Positions 1-8,599 of a stretch of 64,000 bases of DNA are shown one piece after another. Every line of letters begins with the position of its first letter. The first letter of the stretch is position 1. Source of the DNA: Neolewinella marina (GTDB lineage: Bacteria; Bacteroidota; Bacteroidia; Chitinophagales; Saprospiraceae); NCBI RefSeq assembly GCF_002631205.1, contig NZ_PDLO01000002.1, positions 186,001 to 250,000 of the forward strand. The letters run 5' to 3'. A program made the translations under genes and the position numbers. The notes beneath the pieces were generated by a model. That model saw nothing but the letters and a program-made list of their open reading frames with translations, had not been told where the DNA came from and ran no database searches.

Positions 1-1644
1 GACATCGCCGACCGGCTCGAGGTCTACCTGGCCTACACCGGCCACCTCAGCAACCTGGGAGAGATCGAAGCCGCGGGGGACTACCTCGACCGCTGCCAGC
101 GACTGCTGGAATCCTACCCCAGCGACCGGCTGAGCGCCCACGCCGCCTGCCGCCACGGCTACCTTTACCTCCTCTTCTTCAGCTATCCGAAGGCCACGAT
201 GAAGTTTCTGGAGGCGGAAACCCTCCTCGAGGGGGGCACCTTCGAGCTTTCTCCCCAGGACCACTACTTCTACTCCCTCACCCAGTCGGGTATGGGAACC
301 ATCTACCAGAACAGCGGAGAGAGTGAACTCGCCGTGGCCGCCTTCGTAAAGGCGATCCACCGCTGCGAAACCATCGGACTTCGGGCCCGCCTCCCCTGGC
401 ACCAGCTGAACCTCGGCAAGGAACTCATCAGCGGTGGAGAGTACCAGGAAGCCCTCTCCTACTTCGAGGCCGTGGTGGAGAGTGCCGCCAACGGTTCCTC
501 ACGGGCCCTGGCCGCCGCCTACGCCAATATGGGTTTCTGCTACCACCACCTGGAACAGCCCGAGCGCGCCAGCGGCTACCTCGACCGCGCCGAAGAAATC
601 TACCGCAGTGAAGCGGACCCCGACCTGGTGGAACTGGCCAGCATCGGCTTTATGCGCGCCACCCTCCTCATGGACGCCTCCCGCTGGGAGGAGGCCATCG
701 CCCAGTTGCAGCAGTCGCTGCCCGTGGCCCAGGTGGACGAACATACCAGCGACCCCCGCCTGCTGAGCATGGTAGCCGACGCCTACCTCTACCTGTCGAT
801 GGCCCACGCCACCACCGGCGATTACCGCTCCGCCTACGAGCACCACTGCACCTACGACCACTACAACCTCCGCTTCCACAAGCAGATCGACATCCTGCGG
901 CAACAGCAGTTTGCCGCCCAGTTCCGGGCCGAGGAGCGCGAACAGGAAAACCGCCAGCTGAAACTGAGGGCCAGCCAGCTCAAGCTGAAGGCCCTGCGCG
1001 CCCAGATGAACCCCCACTTCCTGTACAATGCCCTGAACAGCATCCAGTCGTTCATCTCGACCAACAACGCCGCGACCGCCAGCAAACACCTGGCCAAGTT
1101 CGCCATGCTGATGCGGCAGAGCCTGGAATACGCCAACCGGGAATACATCACCCTGGAGGAGGAGCGGCAGTTCCTGACCGACTACCTGGAAATCAACCGC
1201 CACCTGCGCTACGAAGGCAAGCTCACCTACCGCGTAAGCCTCCACCCCGACCTCGAGGAGGACATCATCGGCGTACCCACCATGATCCTTCAGCCCTACG
1301 TCGAGAACGCCATCGAGCACGGACTCCGCGGGCAACCGGAAGGCCACATCGACGTGGAATTCTTCCCCGACGATGACGACCACCTCCTGGCTATCGTGAC
1401 CGACAACGGCATCGGCCGGGTACGTGTCCGAGAGATCCAGGCCCGCGACGCCACCCGCCTCCACCACAAATCGCGCGGTACCCAGATCACCGAGTCGCGG
1501 TTGCAGTTGCTTTCCGACGAAGACCGTGAGTGGGTCAAAATTATCGACCTCTACGGCCCCGACCAGGAAGCACTCGGTACCCAGGTGAAAGTGAGGATTC
1601 CCGTCTCGGAGATGCTGCCCCGCCGCGGCGGCCCGAACGCCTAG
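1..1644 (+). CDS. LytS/YehU-type sensor histidine kinase with TPR repeats (5'-truncated by window)
   Basis: The frame is open from base 1, so the gene begins before the window; 547 residues are visible. The N-terminal two thirds are helical TPR-like repeats (AAAYANMGFCYHHLEQPERA is typical). A short coiled coil follows and then the His_kinase domain (PF06580 type) with NPHFLYNAL, where the phospho-accepting His is visible codon 339 (bases 1015-1017). A HATPase region follows with the N-box-like VENAIEHGL and the G-box VTDNGIGR. In this family the kinase normally signals to a LytTR response regulator. None lies downstream, where a channel gene follows after 53 nt, so a partner would be upstream of the window. 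No membrane segment is visible in this part. The family call is firm; the signal is unknown. Confidence 0.9.
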   Translation, partial: DIADRLEVYLAYTGHLSNLGEIEAAGDYLDRCQRLLESYPSDRLSAHAACRHGYLYLLFFSYPKATMKFLEAETLLEGGTFELSPQDHYFYSLTQSGMGTIYQNSGESELAVAAFVKAIHRCETIGLRARLPWHQLNLGKELISGGEYQEALSYFEAVVESAANGSSRALAAAYANMGFCYHHLEQPERASGYLDRAEEIYRSEADPDLVELASIGFMRATLLMDASRWEEAIAQLQQSLPVAQVDEHTSDPRLLSMVADAYLYLSMAHATTGDYRSAYEHHCTYDHYNLRFHKQIDILRQQQFAAQFRAEEREQENRQLKLRASQLKLKALRAQMNPHFLYNALNSIQSFISTNNAATASKHLAKFAMLMRQSLEYANREYITLEEERQFLTDYLEINRHLRYEGKLTYRVSLHPDLEEDIIGVPTMILQPYVENAIEHGLRGQPEGHIDVEFFPDDDDHLLAIVTDNGIGRVRVREIQARDATRLHHKSRGTQITESRLQLLSDEDREWVKIIDLYGPDQEALGTQVKVRIPVSEMLPRRGGPNA

Positions 1645-1667
1645 TCCGGCATCTGCGCCGGTAGGCG

Positions 1668-1675
1668 TACCTTAC
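1668..1675 (+). promoter_or_regulatory. Candidate -7 element (TACCTTAC) for the K+ channel gene
   Basis: TACCTTAC lies 22 nt before the ATG at 1698 and resembles the Bacteroidota TAnnTTTG element. No good -33 TTG is visible, so this is tentative. Confidence 0.35.
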
Positions 1676-1697
1676 CTCCCACAATTGTTCCCGGAAC

Positions 1698-2549
1698 ATG
1701 CCCTCCAGAAGTCTGCGTCACCGTATCCACGAAATTATTTTCGAGGCCGATACTCCGGCCGGCAAGTACTTCGACGTAATCCTGCTGGGACTGATCTGCC
1801 TCTCCATCCTGGTGGTCATGCTGGAGAGTTCGGCGGATTTCAACCAGACTTACGGCACCCTTTTTTTCTACATCGAGTGGTTCCTGACGATCGTATTCAC
1901 CATTGAGTACATCCTGCGGCTGTGGGTCACCATCAATCCGGTGAGGTACGCCCTGAGCTTCTACGGCATCGTAGACATCCTGGCCATTCTCCCCTCCTAC
2001 CTCGCCCTGTTCCTGGCCAATGCCCAGTACTTCCTCATCATCCGCATCCTGCGGCTCATGCGGGTCTTCCGGATCTTCAAGCTGGGACAGTACCTGACCG
2101 AGGGCGACCAGCTCATGCGGGCGGTGCTGGCCAGCCGGAACAAGATCTCCGTCTTTCTCTTCGTGGTGACCATCCTGGTCATCATCATCGGCTCCTTCAT
2201 GTACCTGATCGAGGGCGGCAGTAATCCCGGATTCTCCTCAATTCCCCGGGCGGTATACTGGGCCATCGTCACCATCACCACGGTGGGCTACGGCGACATC
2301 ACCCCCCAAACCCGGGTCGGACAGTTTGTATCGGCGGTGGTGATGATCCTGGGCTACGCCATCATCGCCGTTCCCACGGGGATCGTCACCAACGAGATCA
2401 TCCGCACCACCAAAAAGGTGAGCACCCAGGTGTGTCGCTACTGCGCCCGCGAGGGCCACGCCGACGATGCCATCTACTGCAAGTATTGCGGCGGACGCCT
2501 GAACCCCGCCGGGGGCGGCCGGCTGCCCAGGGAAATCAAGGGTCAGTAG
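1698..2549 (+). CDS. Voltage-gated potassium channel (ion transporter family) with C-terminal zinc ribbon
   Basis: A 283-residue six-TM channel subunit. S1-S3 span about residues 25-110, S4 is the arginine-rich RILRLMRVFRIFK (116-128), and the pore loop carries the K+ selectivity filter TTVGYGD (194-200). The inner helix is followed by a cytoplasmic tail with two CxxC pairs (C246/C249 and C261/C264) that form a predicted treble-clef/zinc-ribbon. It should conduct K+ across the inner membrane in response to voltage; the ribbon's role is unknown. Its stop codon overlaps the stop region of the convergent GDSL gene by 7 nt. I chose the ATG at 1698 over an out-of-frame ATG further upstream. Confidence 0.92.
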   Translation: MPSRSLRHRIHEIIFEADTPAGKYFDVILLGLICLSILVVMLESSADFNQTYGTLFFYIEWFLTIVFTIEYILRLWVTINPVRYALSFYGIVDILAILPSYLALFLANAQYFLIIRILRLMRVFRIFKLGQYLTEGDQLMRAVLASRNKISVFLFVVTILVIIIGSFMYLIEGGSNPGFSSIPRAVYWAIVTITTVGYGDITPQTRVGQFVSAVVMILGYAIIAVPTGIVTNEIIRTTKKVSTQVCRYCAREGHADDAIYCKYCGGRLNPAGGGRLPREIKGQ

Positions 2550-3220
2550 CAGGCCCGCACCACTTGCCGCGCGAGCATTTCGTAGCCCCGCTCACTGAAG
2601 TGGATGCCGTCGTCGCTGAACTCCAGCACCGCGTCCCCCGGGCGTGCCTGCCAGTCTACCAGACACAATCCCCGTTCGGCGGCAATGCGGCGCACCTCTG
2701 CACTGAGGGCGGCTGTACAAGCCCGGGCACCCTGGAAGGAAGCGTTGACCACCGCGTCCTCCCCGACGGGGGGCGGGGTCAGCAGCACGATGCGCGGCAG
2801 GTCCTGCCCCCGGTCGGCGAAGAAGGTGCCGATTCGGTCGAGCAGGGTGATCAGATTGGCGGCAATCTGCCCGTGCTCGTCCGCGAACTGCTCCTTACAG
2901 TCGTTGGTGCCCAGGCCGATGAGGATTTCGTCGATGCCGCCCATTTCGGCGTACCCCCGCCGCAGGTAGGGGGTGAGGTTTTCCAGGGTATTGCGTTCCC
3001 GGTTCCCGGCGTCGGTAAAGCCGATGGTATTACCAGACAGGGCGGTATTCACCAGGGGACCTCCGCCCCGCTGCTGCTGGAACTGGTAGACCCAGCCCCG
3101 GCCCGCGGCTCCGTTGCTGTCGCCAATCACCAGTACGTTCCGCTTTTTGAGGGGCTGCTGGCAACTGCCCAGCAGGAGCAGGACCACAAGCCCAGACAGG
3201 AAAGCCGGTATCTTCATCAT
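2543..3220 (-). CDS. GDSL/SGNH-family lipoprotein hydrolase
   Basis: 225 residues starting at ATG 3220; the open frame runs further upstream only as a shadow of the flippase gene. A lipoprotein signal (VVLLLLGSC, lipidated Cys20) is followed by SGNH blocks: VIGDSNG (nucleophile Ser35), a Gly in LSGN, GLGTND (Asn106), and DGIHFSERG near the C-terminus with the catalytic Asp/His. It is a predicted periplasmic or outer-membrane-anchored esterase or acyl hydrolase; the substrate is unknown. It starts 8 nt after the flippase stop, so the two are probably one operon, which suggests de-acylation or modification of an exported glycan (inference). Confidence 0.85.
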   Translation of the reverse strand: MMKIPAFLSGLVVLLLLGSCQQPLKKRNVLVIGDSNGAAGRGWVYQFQQQRGGGPLVNTALSGNTIGFTDAGNRERNTLENLTPYLRRGYAEMGGIDEILIGLGTNDCKEQFADEHGQIAANLITLLDRIGTFFADRGQDLPRIVLLTPPPVGEDAVVNASFQGARACTAALSAEVRRIAAERGLCLVDWQARPGDAVLEFSDDGIHFSERGYEMLARQVVRACY

Positions 3221-3228
3221 TTGCTGCT

Positions 3229-4719
3229 TTAAACGGCACCCGCGGCCGCGCCCCGAAAGGTACGCAGCAGCCACGGACGCTCGATCCATCCGAAAGCCAA
3301 GATAGTAAACAGCAGCAGGCACAGCCGCCACAACAGGTGGTCGGAAAGCATCCCCGCCGTGCAGGCCGCCGCGGCGATAACGGCGTACAGCAGCAGCCGG
3401 GCAAAGGGGTAGCGCACCGGAAAATAACGGCGGGAAACCAGGTAGGCCAGCCCGCACATCACCGCGAAGCACAGTAGCATACCCACCGCGGGGGCCCAGA
3501 TGCCGTAGCGGGCGGTGAACAGCAGGGGGCCACCCACCGCAAAGATGGAGCCCACCAGGGCGATGCCCCCGCCGAGGAAGGTCTGGTCGGTAAGCTTGTA
3601 GGCGATGCTGAGGTTGCTGTACACCCCGAAGAGCAGGTTGGCCGCCAGCAGCAGGGGCAGCACCACCAGTCCAGGCCGCACGTCGGCACCGATGAAGTGC
3701 TGCAGCCACGGCAGGCCCAGCAGGATTCCGGTACTGGCCAGGGTGCCCACCAGCCCGTAGGCCCGCATCGCATCGGCGTAGATGGTCCGGTCAGCGGTGG
3801 CCAGGTCCTTGCCCGACTGCCGGAAGAAGAAGGGCTCGGCCGCGTACTGATAGGCGGTCACGAAGAGGTTGAGAAAGACGGCCATGCGCAGGGCCGCGGT
3901 GAAGTAACCGGCCGCCGCCTCATCATAGCCGATGAGGACGGTGGGGCCCACCAGGGCATTGGCAATCCCCGCTACCGATACGACCGTCAGGGGCAGGCTG
4001 TAGGAAAAAAGCTGCCGCAGGGGCGGGGCCGCGGGTGCCGGGGTCCCCGTGGGCAGGCGGTCCAGGGGCGCGGCGGCGGGCTTCTCGCTGGTCCGGAGGA
4101 ACCCGTCGGCCACCAGCACGCAGTAGCGGAAGCCTGCCGCGACGGTCATGGCCAGCAAATAGTACCCCACCCGGAAGGCCGGATCGAACCACTCCGCCAC
4201 GTAAACCGGCAGGTAGAAGAGCAGGCCGTAGATGAGCAGTACGTTCAGCACGACGTTGCCCAGGTTTACGGCTACGAAGAACCAGGCCCGTTGCTGCAGC
4301 CGCAGGCGGGCCAGGGGCACGGCGCTGAGGGCGTCAAATGCTACCATGAGCAACACCAGGCGGACGTAGGTGGTGGCGGAGGGCGCGTCCAGCCATGCCG
4401 CGATGCCCTCGGAGAAGAACAGCAGGGGGCCGATGACCACTCCTACTCCCAGCCACACCAGCCGCTGACACTGGCGGAACACCGCCTCGGGATCATGATC
4501 TCCACGGCTGGCAAAGCGAAACACGGCGGTATCCATCCGAAACACCACCAGGGCGATCAGGAAGGCGGTCCAGAACATCAGGTTACCTATCTCGCCGAAC
4601 TCCCCTTCCGTCAGCACCCGGGTGATGAAAGGGGTAACCAGCACGAAATTCAGCAGTCGGCCCAGGATGCTGCTGAGGCCGTAGACCAGGGTTTCACCGG
4701 AGAGTTTCTTCAGAGACAC
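3229..4719 (-). CDS. Polysaccharide biosynthesis flippase (Wzx/MVF-like, oligosaccharide flippase family)
   Basis: 496 residues with about 12-14 hydrophobic helices. The N-terminus (LSGETLVYGLSSILGRLLNF) and the following FITRVLT..EFGEIG are typical of PST-family lipid-linked oligosaccharide flippases. It is predicted to move undecaprenyl-linked glycan units across the inner membrane. The start codon is GTG at 4717-4719. A -7-like TACCTTGC lies only 3 nt upstream (bases 4723-4730), so the mRNA may be leaderless and the gene is probably transcribed separately from the PycTM-like gene upstream. It is followed by the GDSL lipoprotein gene with an 8-nt gap. No glycosyltransferase cluster lies next to it. 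Confidence 0.88.
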   Translation of the reverse strand: MSLKKLSGETLVYGLSSILGRLLNFVLVTPFITRVLTEGEFGEIGNLMFWTAFLIALVVFRMDTAVFRFASRGDHDPEAVFRQCQRLVWLGVGVVIGPLLFFSEGIAAWLDAPSATTYVRLVLLMVAFDALSAVPLARLRLQQRAWFFVAVNLGNVVLNVLLIYGLLFYLPVYVAEWFDPAFRVGYYLLAMTVAAGFRYCVLVADGFLRTSEKPAAAPLDRLPTGTPAPAAPPLRQLFSYSLPLTVVSVAGIANALVGPTVLIGYDEAAAGYFTAALRMAVFLNLFVTAYQYAAEPFFFRQSGKDLATADRTIYADAMRAYGLVGTLASTGILLGLPWLQHFIGADVRPGLVVLPLLLAANLLFGVYSNLSIAYKLTDQTFLGGGIALVGSIFAVGGPLLFTARYGIWAPAVGMLLCFAVMCGLAYLVSRRYFPVRYPFARLLLYAVIAAAACTAGMLSDHLLWRLCLLLFTILAFGWIERPWLLRTFRGAAAGAV

Positions 4720-4722
4720 GCC

Positions 4723-4730
4723 GCAAGGTA
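4723..4730 (-). promoter_or_regulatory. -7 element immediately before the flippase GTG start
   Basis: On the minus strand this reads TACCTTGC, ends 3 nt before the GTG start, and is followed by the same GCGGCGTG context as the GAF kinase promoter at 39376. This implies a very short or absent leader. Confidence 0.5.
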
Positions 4731-4755
4731 CGGGCTTCGGGCGGCTCCCCTGGGC

Positions 4756-5262
4756 CTAGTTCACCAGCAGGAAAATGACCATCTCGCTCAGCAGAATCAG
4801 GAAGCTGGCAATGAAGAAGCGGATGGAGGAACTGACGTTCTTGAACTTCAGCGACGCAATCCGCGCATTGATGTAAATCTGGGCGGCGAGGTCGTCGTCC
4901 AGCCCCCGTGGAGAGTCCAGCACCTCGTGGCTGAACTTGCGGAAGGTCTGCATGTCCGGACTGTGCTGCACGATCGACCCGAAGAAGATGATGGACCGGT
5001 AGTGCTGCTGCACCAGTCGCGGACTGATACTTCGAAAGCCGAAGTAAATCGCTACCAGGGAGGAGAGTCCCGAAGAGGTCGTCAGCCCGATCAGCATCCA
5101 GGAAGTGCTGATCACCTCCAGGATGTCGAGGATGCGGGTGAAGGCCACGGTGATGAGGACGCCGTAGATGGTGAGAATGCCCGTCGCCTTGGCGTCGGAG
5201 TAGCGGATCCACTCGAGGTTGGCCTCCAGGATGCGCCAGTAATTTTCCGTTTTTTCGTCCAT
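4756..5262 (-). CDS. Orphan PycTM-like (DUF5706) three-TM membrane protein
   Basis: 168 residues from ATG 5262. Layout: a short N-terminal helix with a WIRYSDAKATGIL motif (DAK at 23-25), TM1 about 26-45, TM2 about 54-76, a cytoplasmic helical stretch containing AAQIYINARIASLKF (126-140), and a C-terminal TM at about 147-167. This arrangement and both motifs resemble the PycTM/DUF5706 family, whose characterised members are cyclic-nucleotide-triggered membrane effectors of Pycsar anti-phage systems. No PycC cyclase is adjacent: the neighbours are a flippase downstream and a divergent DUF3109 gene. The nearest class III cyclase is about 10 kb away and is a membrane protein. A housekeeping role is therefore equally possible. 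Confidence 0.6.
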   Translation of the reverse strand: MDEKTENYWRILEANLEWIRYSDAKATGILTIYGVLITVAFTRILDILEVISTSWMLIGLTTSSGLSSLVAIYFGFRSISPRLVQQHYRSIIFFGSIVQHSPDMQTFRKFSHEVLDSPRGLDDDLAAQIYINARIASLKFKNVSSSIRFFIASFLILLSEMVIFLLVN

Positions 5263-5462
5263 AGCGTAACCTTCTTCCACGGCCCACGGTAGCCGGGGCA
5301 ATCGCTGATTCGCCCCGGGCGTTCAACTCCCGCCGCGACCGGGGGTTCTCTGTTGCAGCGGGCGCCGGTCGGGGGTGCCGTCTTTGTTTGTCTGTCGTAA
5401 GATAATTAGATGGCCGACATTCCCCCGACGTCGAATCCGGCCGCCCCCAAAAATCTTTTCGC

Positions 5463-6032
5463 ATGTACATCATCGGTTCCATCCTCGTCAGCGACGACAT
5501 CACCGACGAACACTTCGCCTGTAACCTCAGCGCCTGCAAGGGCGCCTGCTGCTGGGAAGGCGACTATGGCGCCCCCCTGGAAGCGGACGAACTCGAGATC
5601 CTGGACGAGATCTACCCCGCCGTGAGCCCCTACCTCACCGAGGCCGGGCGGGCCGCCATTGCCGAGCAGGGACGCTACGTGCGCAACGGCAACAGTCACG
5701 ACACCACCCTCGTCGACGGCGGCGCCTGCGCCTACATGACCCTCGACGCCACCGGTACCGCCCAGTGCGGCATCGAACAGGCCTACAACGACGGCCGCAT
5801 CGACTGGAAGAAGCCCATCAGCTGCCACCTCTACCCCATCCGCGTCAAGAAGAATCCCCAAACGGGCTTCGAGGCCCTCAACTACGACGTCTGGGACATC
5901 TGTTCCGCCGCCTGCAGCCGGGGGAAGCGGGAAAAGATTCGCATCTACGAATTCGCCAAACCCGCCCTCATCCGCAAGTACGGATCGGAGTGGTACGAAG
6001 AACTGGTGGCCGCCGCCGAGCGGGAGCAGTAA
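5463..6032 (+). CDS. DUF3109 family cysteine-rich protein
   Basis: 189 residues. It matches the DUF3109/YkgJ-like pattern: CNLSACKGACCWEGDYGAPL near the N-terminus, CAYM and CGIE in the middle, CHLYPIR, then WDICSAAC. The eight or more conserved cysteines probably bind zinc or an iron-sulfur cluster; the biochemical role is unknown. No signal peptide, so cytosolic. The start chosen is ATG 5463, which begins MYIIGSILVSDDI. An upstream ATG at 5410 is in another frame. The gene converges with the M1 peptidase, with only 3 nt between the stops. Confidence 0.88.
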   Translation: MYIIGSILVSDDITDEHFACNLSACKGACCWEGDYGAPLEADELEILDEIYPAVSPYLTEAGRAAIAEQGRYVRNGNSHDTTLVDGGACAYMTLDATGTAQCGIEQAYNDGRIDWKKPISCHLYPIRVKKNPQTGFEALNYDVWDICSAACSRGKREKIRIYEFAKPALIRKYGSEWYEELVAAAEREQ

Positions 6033-6035
6033 GCC

Positions 6036-7697
6036 CTAGCGCTGCTCGTTGACCACCCTGAGGTCCACCAGAAAGCGTTCTTGGTCCACCCGCACCTCGT
6101 CGGGGTCGATGCCGCGGCCCATCGGCTGCCACTCTGCCGTGGTGAGCAGGCGAACGGCTTCTTCCCCGATATAGACCCCTAGTGGCATCGACAGTCCGGC
6201 TACGTCGGCCGCCAGCCGGTATTCCAGCTGGTCACCGCTGCGGCGGAGTTCGAGTACGGGCAGGTTGGGGTACTTCAGGTACTGGTTGAAAAAGGGTTGC
6301 AGGTCGCGTTCGGTGAACCGGCTGAAGTAGTCGATCACCTCCTGGGTGCTGACGATGCTTCGCTCGTGATCCTGGTAGAAGCTGCGCAACAGTCCGAAAA
6401 AGAGGGGATCGTCGTTCAGTACGCCCCTCAGGGTGTGCAGCATCCAGGCCCCCTTGTAGTAGTGGTCGGAGGAGGCGAAATCGGTGAAATTCACGTGCAG
6501 GGGCCCCAGCATCGGCTCCGCGTTGGTGACGAAGCGCAGCTGGCTTTTAAGGTAGCGGCGGGCGGCCGCCTCCCCGAAGTGGTATTCTACGTACAGGGCC
6601 TCCATATAGGTGGTAAAGGACTCGTGCACCCACATTTCGGCGTGGTCGGCGACGCTGATGGAATTGCCAAAGTATTCGTGGCCGGTTTCGTGTACGATGA
6701 TATAGTCCCAGTCCATATCGCTCGGGATCAAGCCGCCCAGGTAACCCCGCATGTAGCGGTTGCCGTAGGCGATACCGCTCTGGTGCTCCATCCCCAGGTA
6801 GGGCACCTCGATGAGGGCGAATCCGTCTTCCCAGAAGGGGTACTTGCCGAAGTAGTGCTCGTAGGCCTCCAGCATAGGGTGTACTTCGCGGAACTGTTTG
6901 CGGGCCTTCTCGATGTTGTAGTCGATGACGTAGTAGTCCAGGGCCAGCTCCTCGCCGTCGAAGCTGCGGTAGGTGGTATCGAAGTGGACGTAGTGACCGA
7001 TGCCCAGGGAGACGTTGTAGTTGTTGATTGGGTAGCTCACGAACCAGTCGAAGCGGCGTTTCCGCTCGTCTTCCAGTTCCTCCTCGGCGCGCAGGTTGCC
7101 GTTGCTGGCCACGGAGAGGCGCTCGGGCACGGTGACGCTGATGAGCATGCTGTCGGGCTCGTCGCTCAGGTGGTCCTTGTTGGGCCACCACAGGCTGGCG
7201 CCGTCGCCCTCACAGGCCACGCCTACCCAGTAGCGGTTCTTCTGGTCCAGGGCCCACACGAAGCCACCGTCCCAGGGGGCATTATGGGCTTCCGTGGGGG
7301 TACCCCCGTAGTAGATCGTCATCCGGTGACGGCTGCCAATTTCCGCCGGGCGTGGGAGTTCCACGAAGACCGCGTTGCCACGGCGGGTGAAGCGGAGGTC
7401 CTGACCTGCCTGTTCGATGCCGTCGATCTCCAGGTTCTGGTACAGGTCCAGTTGCAGCAGGGGCAGTTCCCCGGTCACGGTATAGTCCATCTCCACCCGA
7501 CCGTCGATCAGCCGCTCCACGGGGTCCACGTCGAGGTGGAGCTCGTAATAGGTGACGTCGAAGTTGGCCCGGGCGGGGTTGAGCATACCCCTCAGGGTAT
7601 CGGCTTCGGTAAAGGAGTGGTCTTTCCAGAAGTCCTGGGCGCTTCCGCAGGTGCCGAGGAGAAGACCGAGGATCAGGGTAAGTTGGCTACGCAGCAT
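6036..7697 (-). CDS. Secreted M1-family zinc aminopeptidase-like metallopeptidase
   Basis: 553 residues from ATG 7697, whose product starts with a clear signal peptide (LTLILGLLLGTCGSAQ); the open frame continues upstream only through the neighbouring hydrolase. An N-terminal beta domain is followed by the substrate-binding GMEHQSG (302-308, the GxMEN equivalent), the zinc site HETGHEYFGN (336-345, His336/His340, catalytic Glu337) and the third ligand Glu359 in WVHESF. The C-terminal ERAP-type helical domain is absent or short. It is a predicted periplasmic or surface peptidase that removes N-terminal residues. It lies 41 nt downstream of an alpha/beta hydrolase with a small hairpin in the gap, so it is probably co-transcribed. 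Confidence 0.92.
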   Translation of the reverse strand: MLRSQLTLILGLLLGTCGSAQDFWKDHSFTEADTLRGMLNPARANFDVTYYELHLDVDPVERLIDGRVEMDYTVTGELPLLQLDLYQNLEIDGIEQAGQDLRFTRRGNAVFVELPRPAEIGSRHRMTIYYGGTPTEAHNAPWDGGFVWALDQKNRYWVGVACEGDGASLWWPNKDHLSDEPDSMLISVTVPERLSVASNGNLRAEEELEDERKRRFDWFVSYPINNYNVSLGIGHYVHFDTTYRSFDGEELALDYYVIDYNIEKARKQFREVHPMLEAYEHYFGKYPFWEDGFALIEVPYLGMEHQSGIAYGNRYMRGYLGGLIPSDMDWDYIIVHETGHEYFGNSISVADHAEMWVHESFTTYMEALYVEYHFGEAAARRYLKSQLRFVTNAEPMLGPLHVNFTDFASSDHYYKGAWMLHTLRGVLNDDPLFFGLLRSFYQDHERSIVSTQEVIDYFSRFTERDLQPFFNQYLKYPNLPVLELRRSGDQLEYRLAADVAGLSMPLGVYIGEEAVRLLTTAEWQPMGRGIDPDEVRVDQERFLVDLRVVNEQR

Positions 7698-7717
7698 ACT
7701 GCAAATAACGCGCGAAG

Positions 7718-7736
7718 CGGGGAAATGCTTTCCCCG
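7718..7736 (-). terminator. Short perfect hairpin between hydrolase and M1 peptidase genes
   Basis: CGGGGAAA and TTTCCCCG form 8-bp perfect arms around a 3-nt loop in the 41-nt gap between two same-strand genes. It could attenuate or process the transcript. There is no U-tract, so full termination is doubtful. Confidence 0.35.
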
Positions 7737-7738
7737 GG

Positions 7739-8521
7739 TCAGGCCGGCGAGGGCTGGGGGGCGGTTACCCGCTGCAGAAAATTCCCCATGATCCGGTTGA
7801 ATTCCCGGGGCCGCTCCATCATGGGCGCGTGGGCACACTTGTCGATGAAGTGCAGCTCAGAGTCCGCGATAAGTTCCTGGAACTGCTCCCCGACGAAGGG
7901 TGGCGTAATGGTGTCCTGCTTGCCCCACACCAGCAGGGTGGGCGCGGTTACGTTGTGCAGTTTGTGGGCCAGGTTGTGGCGCACGGCCGACTTGGCGGTC
8001 ATCACGATGCGGATGCCGCGGTTGCGGTCGTTCACGGTATTGTAGACCTCGTCCACCAGCTCCTGGGTGGAGGTAGCCGGATCGTAGAAGGTGCTTTCCA
8101 CCTTTTTCTTGATGAATTCGTAGTTGCCCCGCGGGGGGAAGCTGTTGCCCATGGCGCTCTCGAACAGCCCACTGCTGCCGGTAAGGGTGATTGAGGCGAT
8201 CCGCTCCGGGTGATCGATGGCGTAGAGGATACCCACGTGGCCGCCCAGGCTGTTGCCCATCAGGTGCACCCTGTCGAACTGCTTGAAGGCGACGAAGTCG
8301 GCCAGGTGGTCTACGAGGCCAGCCAGGGAGACCTTGCGCAGCGGCAGGGTAAAGATGGGCAGGGTGGGAATTACCACGTTGAACCGACCGCGGAATTCCT
8401 CGATCTGCGCACCAAAATTACTCAGACCCCCGAAGAGCCCATGCAACAAAAGGAGGGGTTCGCCGGACCCACCCGTTTCCAGGTAGTCAAACTTGCCCTC
8501 TTTCTTCATCTTCAAATCCAT
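7739..8521 (-). CDS. Alpha/beta-fold hydrolase
   Basis: 260 residues. The oxyanion HG lies in LLLLHGLFGG, the nucleophile elbow is GNSLGG (Ser91), the acid Asp is in VWGKQDTITPP and the His in DKCAHAPMMERP, so the triad is complete. There is no signal peptide; it is a cytosolic esterase/lipase/peptidase-like enzyme of unknown substrate. ATG 8521 is used, but a second in-frame Met at residue 5 is also plausible. It heads a two-gene unit with the M1 peptidase and is divergent from the CrtA-like gene. Confidence 0.88.
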   Translation of the reverse strand: MDLKMKKEGKFDYLETGGSGEPLLLLHGLFGGLSNFGAQIEEFRGRFNVVIPTLPIFTLPLRKVSLAGLVDHLADFVAFKQFDRVHLMGNSLGGHVGILYAIDHPERIASITLTGSSGLFESAMGNSFPPRGNYEFIKKKVESTFYDPATSTQELVDEVYNTVNDRNRGIRIVMTAKSAVRHNLAHKLHNVTAPTLLVWGKQDTITPPFVGEQFQELIADSELHFIDKCAHAPMMERPREFNRIMGNFLQRVTAPQPSPA

Positions 8522-8599
8522 GGAGGGGAAATTACAATTTTGGCCTCATTACACGTGATTAACTTCTGAACGGATAGTCGATACGTATAGTTTGTTTAT

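Noticed and set aside
499-1467. Long antisense frame opposite the LytS kinase, and similar long antisense frames opposite most genes (for example 6297-8045, 11950-14748, 56985-58580)
   Set aside because: Typical high-GC shadow frames, Val/Gly/His-rich, complementary to well-supported genes.
4756-5262. Complete Pycsar defence system
   Set aside because: Only the effector-like gene is present; no soluble PycC cyclase is adjacent and the cyclase at 15072 is a four-TM protein 10 kb away.
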